From assembly GCA_902793605.1 (NCBI GenBank), contig CADBEB010000029.1, positions 1-46,476 of the forward strand: a stretch of 46,476 nt of DNA. The letters are read 5' to 3'. Below the pieces are notes generated by a model. The model was not told the origin of the DNA. It saw only the letters and a list, made by a program, of their open reading frames with translations, and searched no databases. Below are positions 16,028 to 23,740 of the stretch, piece by piece. The stretch is from an uncultured Eubacteriales bacterium (GTDB lineage Bacteria; Bacillota; Clostridia; Christensenellales; Aristaeellaceae). Numbering within the stretch: position 1 is the stretch's first letter; each line of letters opens with the position of its first letter. The translations under genes were made by a program, and so were the position numbers.

Positions 16028-17134
16028 TTACTTGTGGATCAGATCGGCGGGCATCCAGTCAGCAACGCTCAGATATTCCAGATTGCCGTAGGTTTCGCCG
16101 GCGATCTCGCCCAGGTTCTCCACGGTGGAGGTGTCCTTCAGGGAAGTCGCCATGATAGCGGTACCGGGAACTTCAACCACGTCAACACCCTTCTGGCCGC
16201 TGGCGGGGTCATAGATCTTGTCATATTCGTTCGCGATCTCCAGGAGCAGCAGGCGCATTGCGATCTCGCCGTTCATGGTCCAGTCGGTGGTGCCGGCAGC
16301 CATCCAGATTTCCGGATGATTCTGCATGTTGGTCACGTCAACCTGATCGATGTCAACGGAAGCCATGGGCAGCGCGTTCTCGCCGCTGAAGTTGGGGTCT
16401 TCGGTAATGGCGTTGTATACGCCCTGACCGTACAGATCGTAGTAGACGACGACGCCGTCCACATCCTCGCGGTTCACGGACTGCAGGTAGGCAGCCATAA
16501 CGGAGTTTGCGGAATCAAGGGTATCCTGCAGGGGCTGCACTTCGCCGACGGTCTTGATCTTGCCGGCCTGCTCATATTCCTGCCAGCCAACTTCACGACG
16601 ATCGAAGGGGCTGTTGTAGTTCGGGCCACGCCATACCTTGATCAGGCGAGCGCCTTCGCCGAACTTCTCGATCATAGCGTCGAGCAGAACGGTGACCAGG
16701 GACTTATCCTGCTGGAACAGCTGGGTGACGCCGGGGAGCTTCTGATATTCGCCGTCAGTATAGAACTGGGTATCGAAGCAGACGATCTTCAGATCCGGAT
16801 ACTGTTCGGTGATGCCCTTCAGGAAGGTGTAGGAACCATCCTGGTTGCCATGGCTGACGAGCAGTCCGTCATAGCCGGCGGCGGCGCAGGCGGATATACG
16901 ATCCTGCCAGGCGTTGAAGTCACCGTTGCAGAAGTGCACGTCGCACTCTACACCCAGTGCCTTACAAAGGTCCACACAGGAATTGGCCCACATCTGGAAG
17001 ATGGTGGCGGAAGGCAGCAGCATAATGTATGCAACCTTTTTGCCGGAGACGGGGTTGGTGGTCTCAGCGGTCGCGACTGTCATCATGGACAGAGCCAGCG
17101 CGAGGGCAAGAACCAATGCGATGATTTTTTTCAT
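16028..17134 (-). CDS. Ribose-type periplasmic/extracellular sugar-binding protein
   Basis: A 368-residue type-1 periplasmic-binding-fold protein (Peripla_BP_4, ribose/galactose/AI-2 class). The signal peptide is 1-23, ending ATA, with predicted cleavage before Glu24 and no lipobox cysteine. The mature protein starts with a typical KKVAYIMLLPS strand, and LLVSHGNQDG and VSWQDRISACAAAGYDG-like segments match the inter-domain hinge pattern. Start ATG 17134 follows GGAGGTCATACC; an earlier in-frame ATG has no ribosome site. It is divergent from the microcompartment operon over a 337-bp control region. Ligand unknown; 5-deoxyribose, methylthioribose or ribose are reasonable candidates from context. 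Confidence 0.88.
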   Translation of the reverse strand: MKKIIALVLALALALSMMTVATAETTNPVSGKKVAYIMLLPSATIFQMWANSCVDLCKALGVECDVHFCNGDFNAWQDRISACAAAGYDGLLVSHGNQDGSYTFLKGITEQYPDLKIVCFDTQFYTDGEYQKLPGVTQLFQQDKSLVTVLLDAMIEKFGEGARLIKVWRGPNYNSPFDRREVGWQEYEQAGKIKTVGEVQPLQDTLDSANSVMAAYLQSVNREDVDGVVVYYDLYGQGVYNAITEDPNFSGENALPMASVDIDQVDVTNMQNHPEIWMAAGTTDWTMNGEIAMRLLLLEIANEYDKIYDPASGQKGVDVVEVPGTAIMATSLKDTSTVENLGEIAGETYGNLEYLSVADWMPADLIHK

Positions 17135-17158
17135 GGTATGACCTCCTGTTTTTTTCCC

Positions 17159-17173
17159 GCGGGATTTTCCCGC
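17159..17173 (-). promoter_or_regulatory. Palindrome in the leader of the binding-protein gene
   Basis: GCGGGA and TCCCGC form perfect 6-bp arms around TTT. It lies 17 bp downstream of the -10 box of the leftward promoter, so it may be an operator or an mRNA leader hairpin. Confidence 0.45.
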
Positions 17174-17189
17174 TATTTTTGTTAAGCTG

Positions 17190-17218
17190 AGTATAACGCA
17201 TGTCAAGTTGCCTGTCAA
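17190..17218 (-). promoter_or_regulatory. Promoter of the ribose-type ABC operon
   Basis: Minus strand: consensus -35 TTGACA (17213-17218), 17-bp spacer, -10 TATACT (17190-17195). Confidence 0.8.
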
Positions 17219-17350
17219 GCAATGATTCAGAAATTATTTAGTGGCTTAATCCTGAATAAAATCAAGTCAAGTGACCTTTTTAATGGATGAAAAGAGCAAA
17301 ATTCCACATAAAAATTACAAAAAGGAAACAAGGAAGCCGTCCTGTTTACT

Positions 17351-17395
17351 AAACTTAAATAAAATCTGATGTTTTGTCTATTGACAGTTAAGTTT
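17351..17395. promoter_or_regulatory. Inverted repeat overlapping the microcompartment promoter
   Basis: AAACTTAA (17351-17358) and TTAAGTTT (17388-17395) are perfect 8-bp arms 29 bp apart. The right arm lies inside the promoter spacer. A plausible regulator-binding arrangement; the LacI gene inside the operon (28904) is one candidate, but this is not a classic LacI operator. Confidence 0.4.
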
Positions 17396-17409
17396 GTTTT
17401 GTTTACAAT
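17381..17409 (+). promoter_or_regulatory. Promoter of the microcompartment operon
   Basis: Consensus -35 TTGACA (17381-17386), 17-bp spacer, -10 TACAAT (17404-17409), 62 bp before the aldolase start. Confidence 0.8.
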
Positions 17410-17471
17410 ACAAATGCATTACTATGCTCAGAGCAAGTCAAACATTTTCCGAGAATGAAAGAGGGATAAAA

Positions 17472-18356
17472 ATGAGCGAACTGAAACGGTTCCCGACCGA
17501 TGCCGAGGCAAAGAAAATGATCGTGGAGATCGGCCGCCGCATGTATATGAAGAATTTCGTGGCAGCCAACGACGGCAATATTTCATGCAAGGTGGATGAG
17601 GATACGATCTGGACTACACCCACCGGGGTTTCCAAAGGTTTCATGTCTGAGGATGAAATGGTCAAGATGCGGCTTGACGGAACTGTGATCAGTCAGGGAG
17701 ATAAAGGACCCTCCAGCGAATCGAAAATGCACCTGCGTATATATAATGAAAGAAAAGATGTGATGGCAGTCTGCCATGCGCATCCGCCGATTTCCACTTC
17801 CTTTGCAATCGCGGGGATGAGCCTGGATCGGGCGATCTATCCGGAAGCCCTGGTCAATCTCGGCACGGTGCCCTGTGTCCATTATGAAGCGCCGGGTTCC
17901 CAGGGGATTCCGGACTCCATTGCTCCTTATGTCCGGGATTATAATGCGCTGCTTCTGGCCAATCACGGCGCAGTCGCCTGGGGGGCTTCGCTGATGGAAG
18001 CCTGGTATCGGCTGGAAGCGACTGAACACTATGCAATGGTTATTATGTATACCGGCAATATTATCGGGAAAGCGAATGTCCTGAGCTGTGATCAGGTAGG
18101 CGAACTGATCCGGCTGCGGGAAAAGATGGGGATTACTACCGGAGGCGTTCCCGCGTGTGCGCCGAAGGCTACCAATACTTCAGACGTTGTGGCAGGGCAG
18201 AGCGTCAGTGCGCCGCCTGCCTCCGGGCTGAAGACCTACGGCCAGACCGAAAGCGTTTCTCCCTGCGGTTGCGCGGGAGGATCTGATTCTGTCAGCGAGG
18301 CCGAACTGAAGCAGATCACGCAGGCGGTGATCGCCCGGCTGAGCGGGAAGATGTAA
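17472..18356 (+). CDS. Class II aldolase (FucA/DrdA/Ald2-like) with C-terminal encapsulation peptide
   Basis: A 294-residue zinc aldolase of the AraD/FucA family, which splits a deoxyketose-1-phosphate into DHAP and an aldehyde. Zn ligands are His102 and His104 (CHAHPP) and His165 (ANHG); the catalytic Glu is likely Glu83 (SSESKMHL). The catalytic domain ends near 222. A Gly/Ser/Pro-rich linker (about 228-273) leads to an amphipathic helix (274-294, ELKQITQAVIARLSG), the pattern of a microcompartment encapsulation peptide; stand-alone FucA is about 215 residues and lacks it. First gene of the operon, start ATG 17472 behind GAGGG. With MtnK- and MtnA-like enzymes downstream, the substrate is probably 5-deoxyribulose- or 5-methylthioribulose-1-phosphate rather than fuculose-1-phosphate. 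Confidence 0.9.
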   Translation: MSELKRFPTDAEAKKMIVEIGRRMYMKNFVAANDGNISCKVDEDTIWTTPTGVSKGFMSEDEMVKMRLDGTVISQGDKGPSSESKMHLRIYNERKDVMAVCHAHPPISTSFAIAGMSLDRAIYPEALVNLGTVPCVHYEAPGSQGIPDSIAPYVRDYNALLLANHGAVAWGASLMEAWYRLEATEHYAMVIMYTGNIIGKANVLSCDQVGELIRLREKMGITTGGVPACAPKATNTSDVVAGQSVSAPPASGLKTYGQTESVSPCGCAGGSDSVSEAELKQITQAVIARLSGKM

Positions 18357-18428
18357 ATTCTTTGTTTTTAGTTCAGAACAACACGGGAGACAGGCGCGGG
18401 ATTACATCGGGAAGAAGGAGAAAACAAC

Positions 18429-19760
18429 GTGAAAGCAATTGTGATTGGCGGAGTAGCGGCGGGTATGTCGGCTGCTTCCAAGTTGCGCAGGATGGTTCCC
18501 GATGCAGAGATCACTGTCTATGAGAAGGGTGGGTTTCTGTCCTACGGTGCCTGCGGCCTTCCGTATTATGTGGGCGATTTCAATACTGAGCCGGGAAAAC
18601 TGATTGCCAGGACTCAGGAACAGTACCGTGAGATGAAGATTGATTGCCGTCTGCATCATGAAGTGCTGCGGGTGGATCCGGCTGCGAAGAAAGTGCAGGT
18701 AAGGGATCTGACCTCCGGACGTGAGTTTGAAGACACATATGACAAGCTGATGATTGCCGTTGGCTGCAACAGCGTGATTCCGCGCTTTCCCGGGTCAGAT
18801 CTGCCTGCTGTTTTCTCCCTGAGAAGCATGGAAGACGGCCTGTTGCTTCGTGAGATCGCCCACCTGGACGGAGTTCGGCATGTGGCTGTTATCGGCGGCG
18901 GTTATATCGGTGTGGAAATGATGGAGGCGCTGGTTCATCTCGGAAAACAGGTCACGCTGATCGAGGCGGGAGACCGGATCATGAACACCTTTGAACCGGA
19001 GTTCTCGGAACTTGCGGCGCAGGAACTGGAACGGAACGGCGTGCGCGTCATGATCCAGAGCGCGGTGACCGGGATCGGGGAAACAGGAAATGCCCGCATC
19101 GTGAAAACCGGAAAGGGAGACGTCTCCTGCGATATTGTGATCATGGCGGTCGGTGTGAGGCCGGCAACGGCCTTTCTGAAGGATACCGGGATCCGTATGG
19201 CGCGCAACGGTGCGCTGATTGTGGACCGTGAGATGCGGACATCGGTCGAGGATGTCTGGGCGGCGGGCGACTGCGCAACAGTGTATCACCGGCTGATGGA
19301 AGAGGATGCCTTCATCGCCCTGGGTACTGTGGCAAACAAATGCGGTCGGATCGCCGGTGAAAATATGGCGGGAAAGCATACGAAGTTCACCGGAGCGCTG
19401 GGGACCGCGGCAATCAAGGTGTTTGATGTGGAATTCGGCCGCACCGGTATGACGGAACGCGATGCGAAACGGCTGGGTATTGATTATAAAACCAAGCTGG
19501 TGACAGCTTTTGATCATCCCGCTTATTATCCGGATCCGGAGAAACTGGTCATCAAACTGATCTACGAGGCACGGACGAGGAAGCTGCTCGGTGCGAATGT
19601 CTGCGGAAAGCGAAACGCGGTGATGCGGACAGATATCTTTGCCGTTGCGATCCATAACGGGATGACTACGGAGGAAGTGGGCATGGTGGACCTGGCTTAC
19701 GCGCCGCCTTTTGCTTCTGTATGGGACGCGGTGCATATCGCGGCAAATGCGGCAAAGTAA
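18429..19760 (+). CDS. FAD-dependent pyridine nucleotide-disulfide oxidoreductase (CoA-disulfide reductase / NADH oxidase type)
   Basis: A 443-residue flavoprotein. FAD-binding VIGGVAAGMSAA (5-16), a single redox cysteine Cys42 in SYGACGLPYYVGD, NAD-binding GGGYIG (156-161) and the second FAD motif AAGDCA (278-283) are all visible. The lone Cys42 motif is that of CoA-disulfide reductases, NADH oxidases and related persulfide reductases, not of CxxxxC disulfide reductases. The start is GTG 18429 behind GAAGGAG. Second gene of the microcompartment operon; no encapsulation peptide is seen. Possible roles are keeping CoA reduced, NADH reoxidation, or reducing a sulfur intermediate if the substrate is a methylthio sugar. 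These roles are inference. Confidence 0.88.
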   Translation: MKAIVIGGVAAGMSAASKLRRMVPDAEITVYEKGGFLSYGACGLPYYVGDFNTEPGKLIARTQEQYREMKIDCRLHHEVLRVDPAAKKVQVRDLTSGREFEDTYDKLMIAVGCNSVIPRFPGSDLPAVFSLRSMEDGLLLREIAHLDGVRHVAVIGGGYIGVEMMEALVHLGKQVTLIEAGDRIMNTFEPEFSELAAQELERNGVRVMIQSAVTGIGETGNARIVKTGKGDVSCDIVIMAVGVRPATAFLKDTGIRMARNGALIVDREMRTSVEDVWAAGDCATVYHRLMEEDAFIALGTVANKCGRIAGENMAGKHTKFTGALGTAAIKVFDVEFGRTGMTERDAKRLGIDYKTKLVTAFDHPAYYPDPEKLVIKLIYEARTRKLLGANVCGKRNAVMRTDIFAVAIHNGMTTEEVGMVDLAYAPPFASVWDAVHIAANAAK

Positions 19761-19784
19761 CGGGCAGAAAGGCTGGAACATACC

Positions 19785-20585
19785 ATGAACAAGCTGTGTT
19801 CAATACAGGAGGCAATTGCTTCCATTTCGGACGGGGCAATGATCGCGCTGGGCGGAAACACGCTGAACCGCGCTCCGATGGAAGCGGTATTGGAGATTGT
19901 GCGGCAGCGGAAACGGCATCTTCGGCTGGTTAAAACCGCCGGAGGGTTGGACGTGGATCTGCTGAGCCTGGGCGAATGCCTGGACAGTGTGGACGCTGGA
20001 TTCATCAGCCTGGAAACGGAATACGGCCTGGCGCAGCATTATCGTAAAGCCGTGCAGGCAGGCAGCATCAAAGCGAACGAACACGCATGTTACACGGTGA
20101 TTTCTGCCTTGCGGGCTGCTGCTTATGGGATTCCGTTCATGCCGGTGCGGGGTTTGCAGGTTTCGGACCTGCGCAGGGTCAACGATTACTTCGCAGACGT
20201 AAAGGATCCTTTCGGCGGGGAGATGCTGGCAGCGGTCAAAGCCCTGCGGCCGGATGTTGCGGTGATCCATGTGCAGCAGGCGGACGTGAAGGGAAATGCG
20301 ATGATCGAAGGACCGAAGTATGACGACCTTCTGATGAGCCGTGCAGCCAAGCGGGTCATCCTGACGGCGGAAACGATCGTGGAGGATAACCGGTTCAGCC
20401 GCAGCGACGCGAAGGCGGATATCCCGCATTTTATGGTTGCCCATGTGGTCAGGGCACGCCTGGGCGCTTTTCCCGGAAGTTGTTACGGCGCCTACGAGCC
20501 GGATGAGCAGACGATCCGGAGATATGCGGAGCTGACGGATGCCGATGGTCTGAGGACGATGATCGGGGAGGGGAGAAAGGTATGA
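19785..20585 (+). CDS. CoA-transferase-like subunit A (GctA family)
   Basis: A 266-residue class I CoA-transferase-fold alpha subunit resembling glutaconate CoA-transferase A and IpdA. The N-terminal nucleotide-like fold (SISDGAMIALGGNTLNRAP, 14-32) and the family segments VIHVQQADVKGNAMIEGP and DDLLMSRAAKRVILTAE are clear. It overlaps the B-subunit gene by 4 bp, so the two are translated together. The family normally moves CoA between acids, but the partner lacks the catalytic Glu by eye, so another CoA-ester reaction is possible. No such gene is part of the classic microcompartment core. Confidence 0.88.
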   Translation: MNKLCSIQEAIASISDGAMIALGGNTLNRAPMEAVLEIVRQRKRHLRLVKTAGGLDVDLLSLGECLDSVDAGFISLETEYGLAQHYRKAVQAGSIKANEHACYTVISALRAAAYGIPFMPVRGLQVSDLRRVNDYFADVKDPFGGEMLAAVKALRPDVAVIHVQQADVKGNAMIEGPKYDDLLMSRAAKRVILTAETIVEDNRFSRSDAKADIPHFMVAHVVRARLGAFPGSCYGAYEPDEQTIRRYAELTDADGLRTMIGEGRKV

Positions 20586-21298
20586 TTCGTCCTTGTGACA
20601 TGATGACCGTCTCGCTCGCCCGGTTGATCCGGGACGGAGAGACGGTGTTCCATGGGGTTTCCTCCCATATTCCGATGATTGCGGTGCTGCTGGCGAAGAA
20701 ACTGCATGCGCCGAACGCGGTCCACCTGAACATTCCAGGCGGCGTGGATCCGGAGGAGCCGGAGCTGCAGGCTTATACAAGTGCCGGCGGGAAATTGTGG
20801 GAAACGGCGTGCGCGGCGTTTCCGCTGCAGGAGGTCTTTGACCTGAGCATGCGGGGCGGACTCGATGTGGCTTTCCTCAGCGGAGTTCAGTTTGATCAGT
20901 ACGGCCGGGTAAACGCTTCGGTAATCGGTGATTATCACAAGCCCAAGGTACGGCTTCCGGGAGGCGCCGGAAGCGCGGTACTGATTCCGACAGCGAAGCG
21001 GGCAATCCTGTGGCGGACAAAACACGACAAGCGGACCTTTACGGAGAAACTTGACTTTGTCACCGCCCAGGGCCATGTGAGTGACATCGTGACGCCGCTG
21101 TGCTGCTTCACGATGCACGAGGGAGAGCTGATTCTGAAGAGCATCCACCCATATTCCTCCCTGGAGGAAGTCGCGGCGAACACCGGGTTCCCGATCCGCT
21201 ATTTTTCAGCGGATTTTACCCCGGAACCAACGGCGGATGAAATGCGGGCACTGCGGGAGATCGATCCGCGGGATCTGAGAAACCTGGAGTTCCGTTAA
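20582..21298 (+). CDS. CoA-transferase-like subunit B (GctB family) lacking the catalytic Glu
   Basis: A 238-residue beta subunit of the GctB/IpdB class. Conserved blocks include FLSGVQFDQYGRVNASVIGDY (98-118), a glycine-rich LPGGAGSA and LDFVTAQGHVSD. In Acidaminococcus GctB the CoA-carrying Glu54 lies in a VESG motif after a conserved His. Aligned by eye, the corresponding stretch here is VHLNIPGG (47-54), with Pro52 in the Glu position. The AibAB decarboxylase and IpdAB hydrolase are known members of this fold with altered or relocated catalytic residues. I therefore would not assume CoA transfer. Confidence 0.85.
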   Translation: MIRPCDMMTVSLARLIRDGETVFHGVSSHIPMIAVLLAKKLHAPNAVHLNIPGGVDPEEPELQAYTSAGGKLWETACAAFPLQEVFDLSMRGGLDVAFLSGVQFDQYGRVNASVIGDYHKPKVRLPGGAGSAVLIPTAKRAILWRTKHDKRTFTEKLDFVTAQGHVSDIVTPLCCFTMHEGELILKSIHPYSSLEEVAANTGFPIRYFSADFTPEPTADEMRALREIDPRDLRNLEFR

Positions 21299-21364
21299 GC
21301 AGGTTACCATGACCGGCCTTACGGCGGGTCTGATGATAGAAAATACACGAAAGGGGTTTTAGTG

Positions 21365-22576
21365 ATGTCCAAGTACGATACCTATTTTCTGATGAAGGAG
21401 AACGAGGTTCCCGATTACGTGAGAGAGAAGTATCCGGACTTTTTCGCGCCGGACGCAAAGCTGGAAGTCAAGGAGATCGGAGACGGCAATCTGAATTACG
21501 TATTCCGGGTAGTGGATCCTGCCTCCGGAAAGAGCATTATTGTCAAGCAGGCCGGCGAAGCGCTGCGGATATCAGCGGAGATGCATGTTTCCACAGATCG
21601 GAACCGGATTGAGAGTGAGATCCTGATCCTGCAGGACAAATATGCGCCAGGCCTCGTACCGAAGATTTACGGATATGATACCACGATGTGCGCCTGCACG
21701 ATGGAAGACCTTTCCGATCACGCGCTGATGCGCTATGCGCTGATGCGTCACGAAATCTTCCCGCGCTTCGCGGAGGATATCGCTACTTTCATGGTTAATA
21801 CGCTGTTGATGACAACAGATGTCGTCATGGAACACAAGGAAAAGAAAGCGCTGGTCAAGAGCTTTATCAATCCGGAACTGTGCGAGATCACGGAGGATCT
21901 GGTCCTGATGGAGCCCTACAATGATATCAATCATCGGAACAACGTATTCCCGCCGATCGCTGACTTTGTCAAAAAGGAACTGTATGAAGACGATGCGCTG
22001 AAGCTGGAAGTGGCGAAGCTGAAATTCGACTTCATGAACAATGCGCAGGCGTTGCTCCATGGCGATCTGCATACCGGTTCCATCTTTGTGAAGCAGGACT
22101 CCACTCGGGTGTTCGATCCGGAGTTTGCCTTCTTCGGACCTATCGGATATGATACAGGCAACGTCATTGCCAATCTGATTTTTGCATGGGACAACGGCCG
22201 GGCTGCCGGTGCAGAGGAGTTCTGTGACTGGTGCCTGAAGACTATCCGGGAAGTCATTGACCTGTTCCGGGTGAAATTCATGGAGTGCTTCGAGAAGAAT
22301 GCGAGAGAGCCGATGGCGAAAGTGCCGGGCTTTGCTGAGTGGTATCTGGATACGATCATTCGCGATACCGCTTCCTACTGCGGAACGGAACTGCACCGTC
22401 GGACGGTTGGTATGGCCAACGTCAAGGATGTTACCACCATTGCGGATCCTGAAAAGCGGGCGCACGCTGAAAAGGTCAACATTATCGCAGGCAAGGATTA
22501 CATCATGAATGCTGCGAGCTTCCGCACCGGCGAGGACTTCGTGGCGGCTGTGCTGCGGGCGGACGAGAAAGCCTGA
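21365..22576 (+). CDS. mtnK: S-methyl-5-thioribose kinase family (MtnK/DrdK-like)
   Basis: A 403-residue kinase of the APH/protein-kinase-like fold that phosphorylates C1 of 5-methylthioribose, or of 5-deoxyribose in DrdK-type relatives. Visible are the nucleotide loop GDGNLNYVFRV (39-49), the hinge-region MEDLSDH (113-119), the catalytic loop HGDLHTGSI (232-240, Asp234) and the metal-binding DPEFAFFGP (251-259). Two starts are possible: GTG 21362 and ATG 21365, both behind AAGGGG; the ATG gives the better spacing. It is followed 21 bp later by the isomerase. In this operon the kinase feeds the isomerase and the encapsulated aldolase. Which pentose is used cannot be read from sequence. Confidence 0.9.
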   Translation: MSKYDTYFLMKENEVPDYVREKYPDFFAPDAKLEVKEIGDGNLNYVFRVVDPASGKSIIVKQAGEALRISAEMHVSTDRNRIESEILILQDKYAPGLVPKIYGYDTTMCACTMEDLSDHALMRYALMRHEIFPRFAEDIATFMVNTLLMTTDVVMEHKEKKALVKSFINPELCEITEDLVLMEPYNDINHRNNVFPPIADFVKKELYEDDALKLEVAKLKFDFMNNAQALLHGDLHTGSIFVKQDSTRVFDPEFAFFGPIGYDTGNVIANLIFAWDNGRAAGAEEFCDWCLKTIREVIDLFRVKFMECFEKNAREPMAKVPGFAEWYLDTIIRDTASYCGTELHRRTVGMANVKDVTTIADPEKRAHAEKVNIIAGKDYIMNAASFRTGEDFVAAVLRADEKA

Positions 22577-22597
22577 TGACGGCGGGAGGATAGAACC

Positions 22598-23692
22598 ATG
22601 AGCGAAAAGAGTATTATGACCTATGAAACCGTAGATCTGAACGAGCAGGAAGGCGCGCTGGTCATCCTGGACCAGACGAAGCTGCCCGGTGAAGTGAAGA
22701 TCCTGCATCTGACAGAGCAGAAGGATATCTGGCAGGCGATCTATCTCCTGCAGGTCCGCGGCGCACCGGCGATCGGCGTGGCGGCAGCGTTCGGCGTTTA
22801 TCTGGCCGCGAAGGATATCGAGACTGAGAACTACGAAGAGTTTGCCAAACAGTTCCATGAAGCGAAGGAATACCTGAATTCCTCCCGGCCAACAGCGGTA
22901 AACCTGTCCTGGGCCCTGAACCGGATGGAAAAGGTTGTGACTGACAACAGCGACAAGCCTGTCAGCGAGATCAAAGAGCTGCTGCACAAGGAGAGTATTG
23001 AGATCAAGGCGGAGGACGTATGGATGTGCCGGATGATCGGCGAGTACGGACTGACGCTGATCAAGGACGGCGACGGCATCCTGACCCATTGCAACGCGGG
23101 CCAGCTGGCCACTTCCAAATACGGAACAGCGCTGGCACCGATTCATCTCGGACGGGAGAAGGGCATGAACTTCCGGGTGTTCTGCGACGAAACCCGGCCG
23201 CTGCTTCAGGGCGCACGACTGTCTTCCTTTGAACTGTATGCAGACGGCGTGGACACTACGGTCATCTGTGACAATATGGCATCACAGGTCATGAAGAACG
23301 GCTGGGTGAATGCTGTGTTTGTCGGCTGTGACCGGGTTGCGGCCAATGGTGATGCCTGTAATAAGATCGGCACCTCCGGTGTGGCGATCCTGGCCAAGTA
23401 CTACGGGATTCCCTTCTATGTACTGGGACCGACCTCGACGATCGATATGAGCATTGAAAAGGGCGAGGACATCGTGATCGAACAGCGGCCGCAGGAGGAA
23501 GTGACCGAAATGTGGTACAAGCAGCGCATGGCTCCGCAGGGCGTCAAAGCCTATAATCCGGCGTTTGACTTCGCGGATCATGAGCTGATCTCCGGCATCG
23601 TAACGGAATACGGAATCGCCCGTCCGCCCTACACGGAGAGCCTGAAGGAGATTTTCCGGAAAAAGGCGGAGGCACAGGCGAAGAAAAAGTAA
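22598..23692 (+). CDS. mtnA: S-methyl-5-thioribose-1-phosphate isomerase family (MtnA/DrdI-like)
   Basis: A 364-residue aldose-1-phosphate isomerase of the eIF2B-like family, converting methylthioribose-1-phosphate (or 5-deoxyribose-1-phosphate) to the ribulose-1-phosphate. Diagnostic motifs are RGAPAIG (54-60), [10 protein letters not shown] with catalytic Cys165, and [18 protein letters not shown] with catalytic Asp245. Length is normal. The C-terminus ([14 protein letters not shown]) is a basic helix, perhaps shell-interacting but not a clear encapsulation peptide. The methionine-salvage enzymes that usually follow (MtnB, MtnW/X or MtnC, MtnD) are absent; the aldolase replaces them, the DHAP-shunt pattern. 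Confidence 0.93.
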   Translation: MSEKSIMTYETVDLNEQEGALVILDQTKLPGEVKILHLTEQKDIWQAIYLLQVRGAPAIGVAAAFGVYLAAKDIETENYEEFAKQFHEAKEYLNSSRPTAVNLSWALNRMEKVVTDNSDKPVSEIKELLHKESIEIKAEDVWMCRMIGEYGLTLIKDGDGILTHCNAGQLATSKYGTALAPIHLGREKGMNFRVFCDETRPLLQGARLSSFELYADGVDTTVICDNMASQVMKNGWVNAVFVGCDRVAANGDACNKIGTSGVAILAKYYGIPFYVLGPTSTIDMSIEKGEDIVIEQRPQEEVTEMWYKQRMAPQGVKAYNPAFDFADHELISGIVTEYGIARPPYTESLKEIFRKKAEAQAKKK

Positions 23693-23740
23693 GATTCTTC
23701 GTTTTCGGCCCGGAATGACACAGGACAAAGAGGCAACAGA

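Larger units (their letters stand above)
17135..17471. other. Divergent control region of the ribose-type importer and microcompartment operon
   Basis: This 337-bp AT-rich gap holds two back-to-back consensus promoters (leftward 17190-17218, rightward 17381-17409), a leader palindrome (17159-17173) and a wide inverted repeat overlapping the rightward promoter (17351-17395). The middle part (about 17220-17345) shows no signal I can name. Confidence 0.7.

Noticed and set aside
17135..17471. SAM or other riboswitch upstream of the microcompartment operon
   Set aside because: The leader after the -10 box is only about 60 bp, too short, and I see no riboswitch-like paired structure.
21572..23146. 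Minus-strand ORF of 524 codons opposite mtnK and mtnA
   Set aside because: Both plus-strand genes have full diagnostic motifs; the opposite frame is an open shadow with no recognisable domain.
21365..23692. Complete methionine salvage pathway
   Set aside because: Only the kinase and isomerase are present; dehydratase, enolase/phosphatase and dioxygenase genes are missing from the window.
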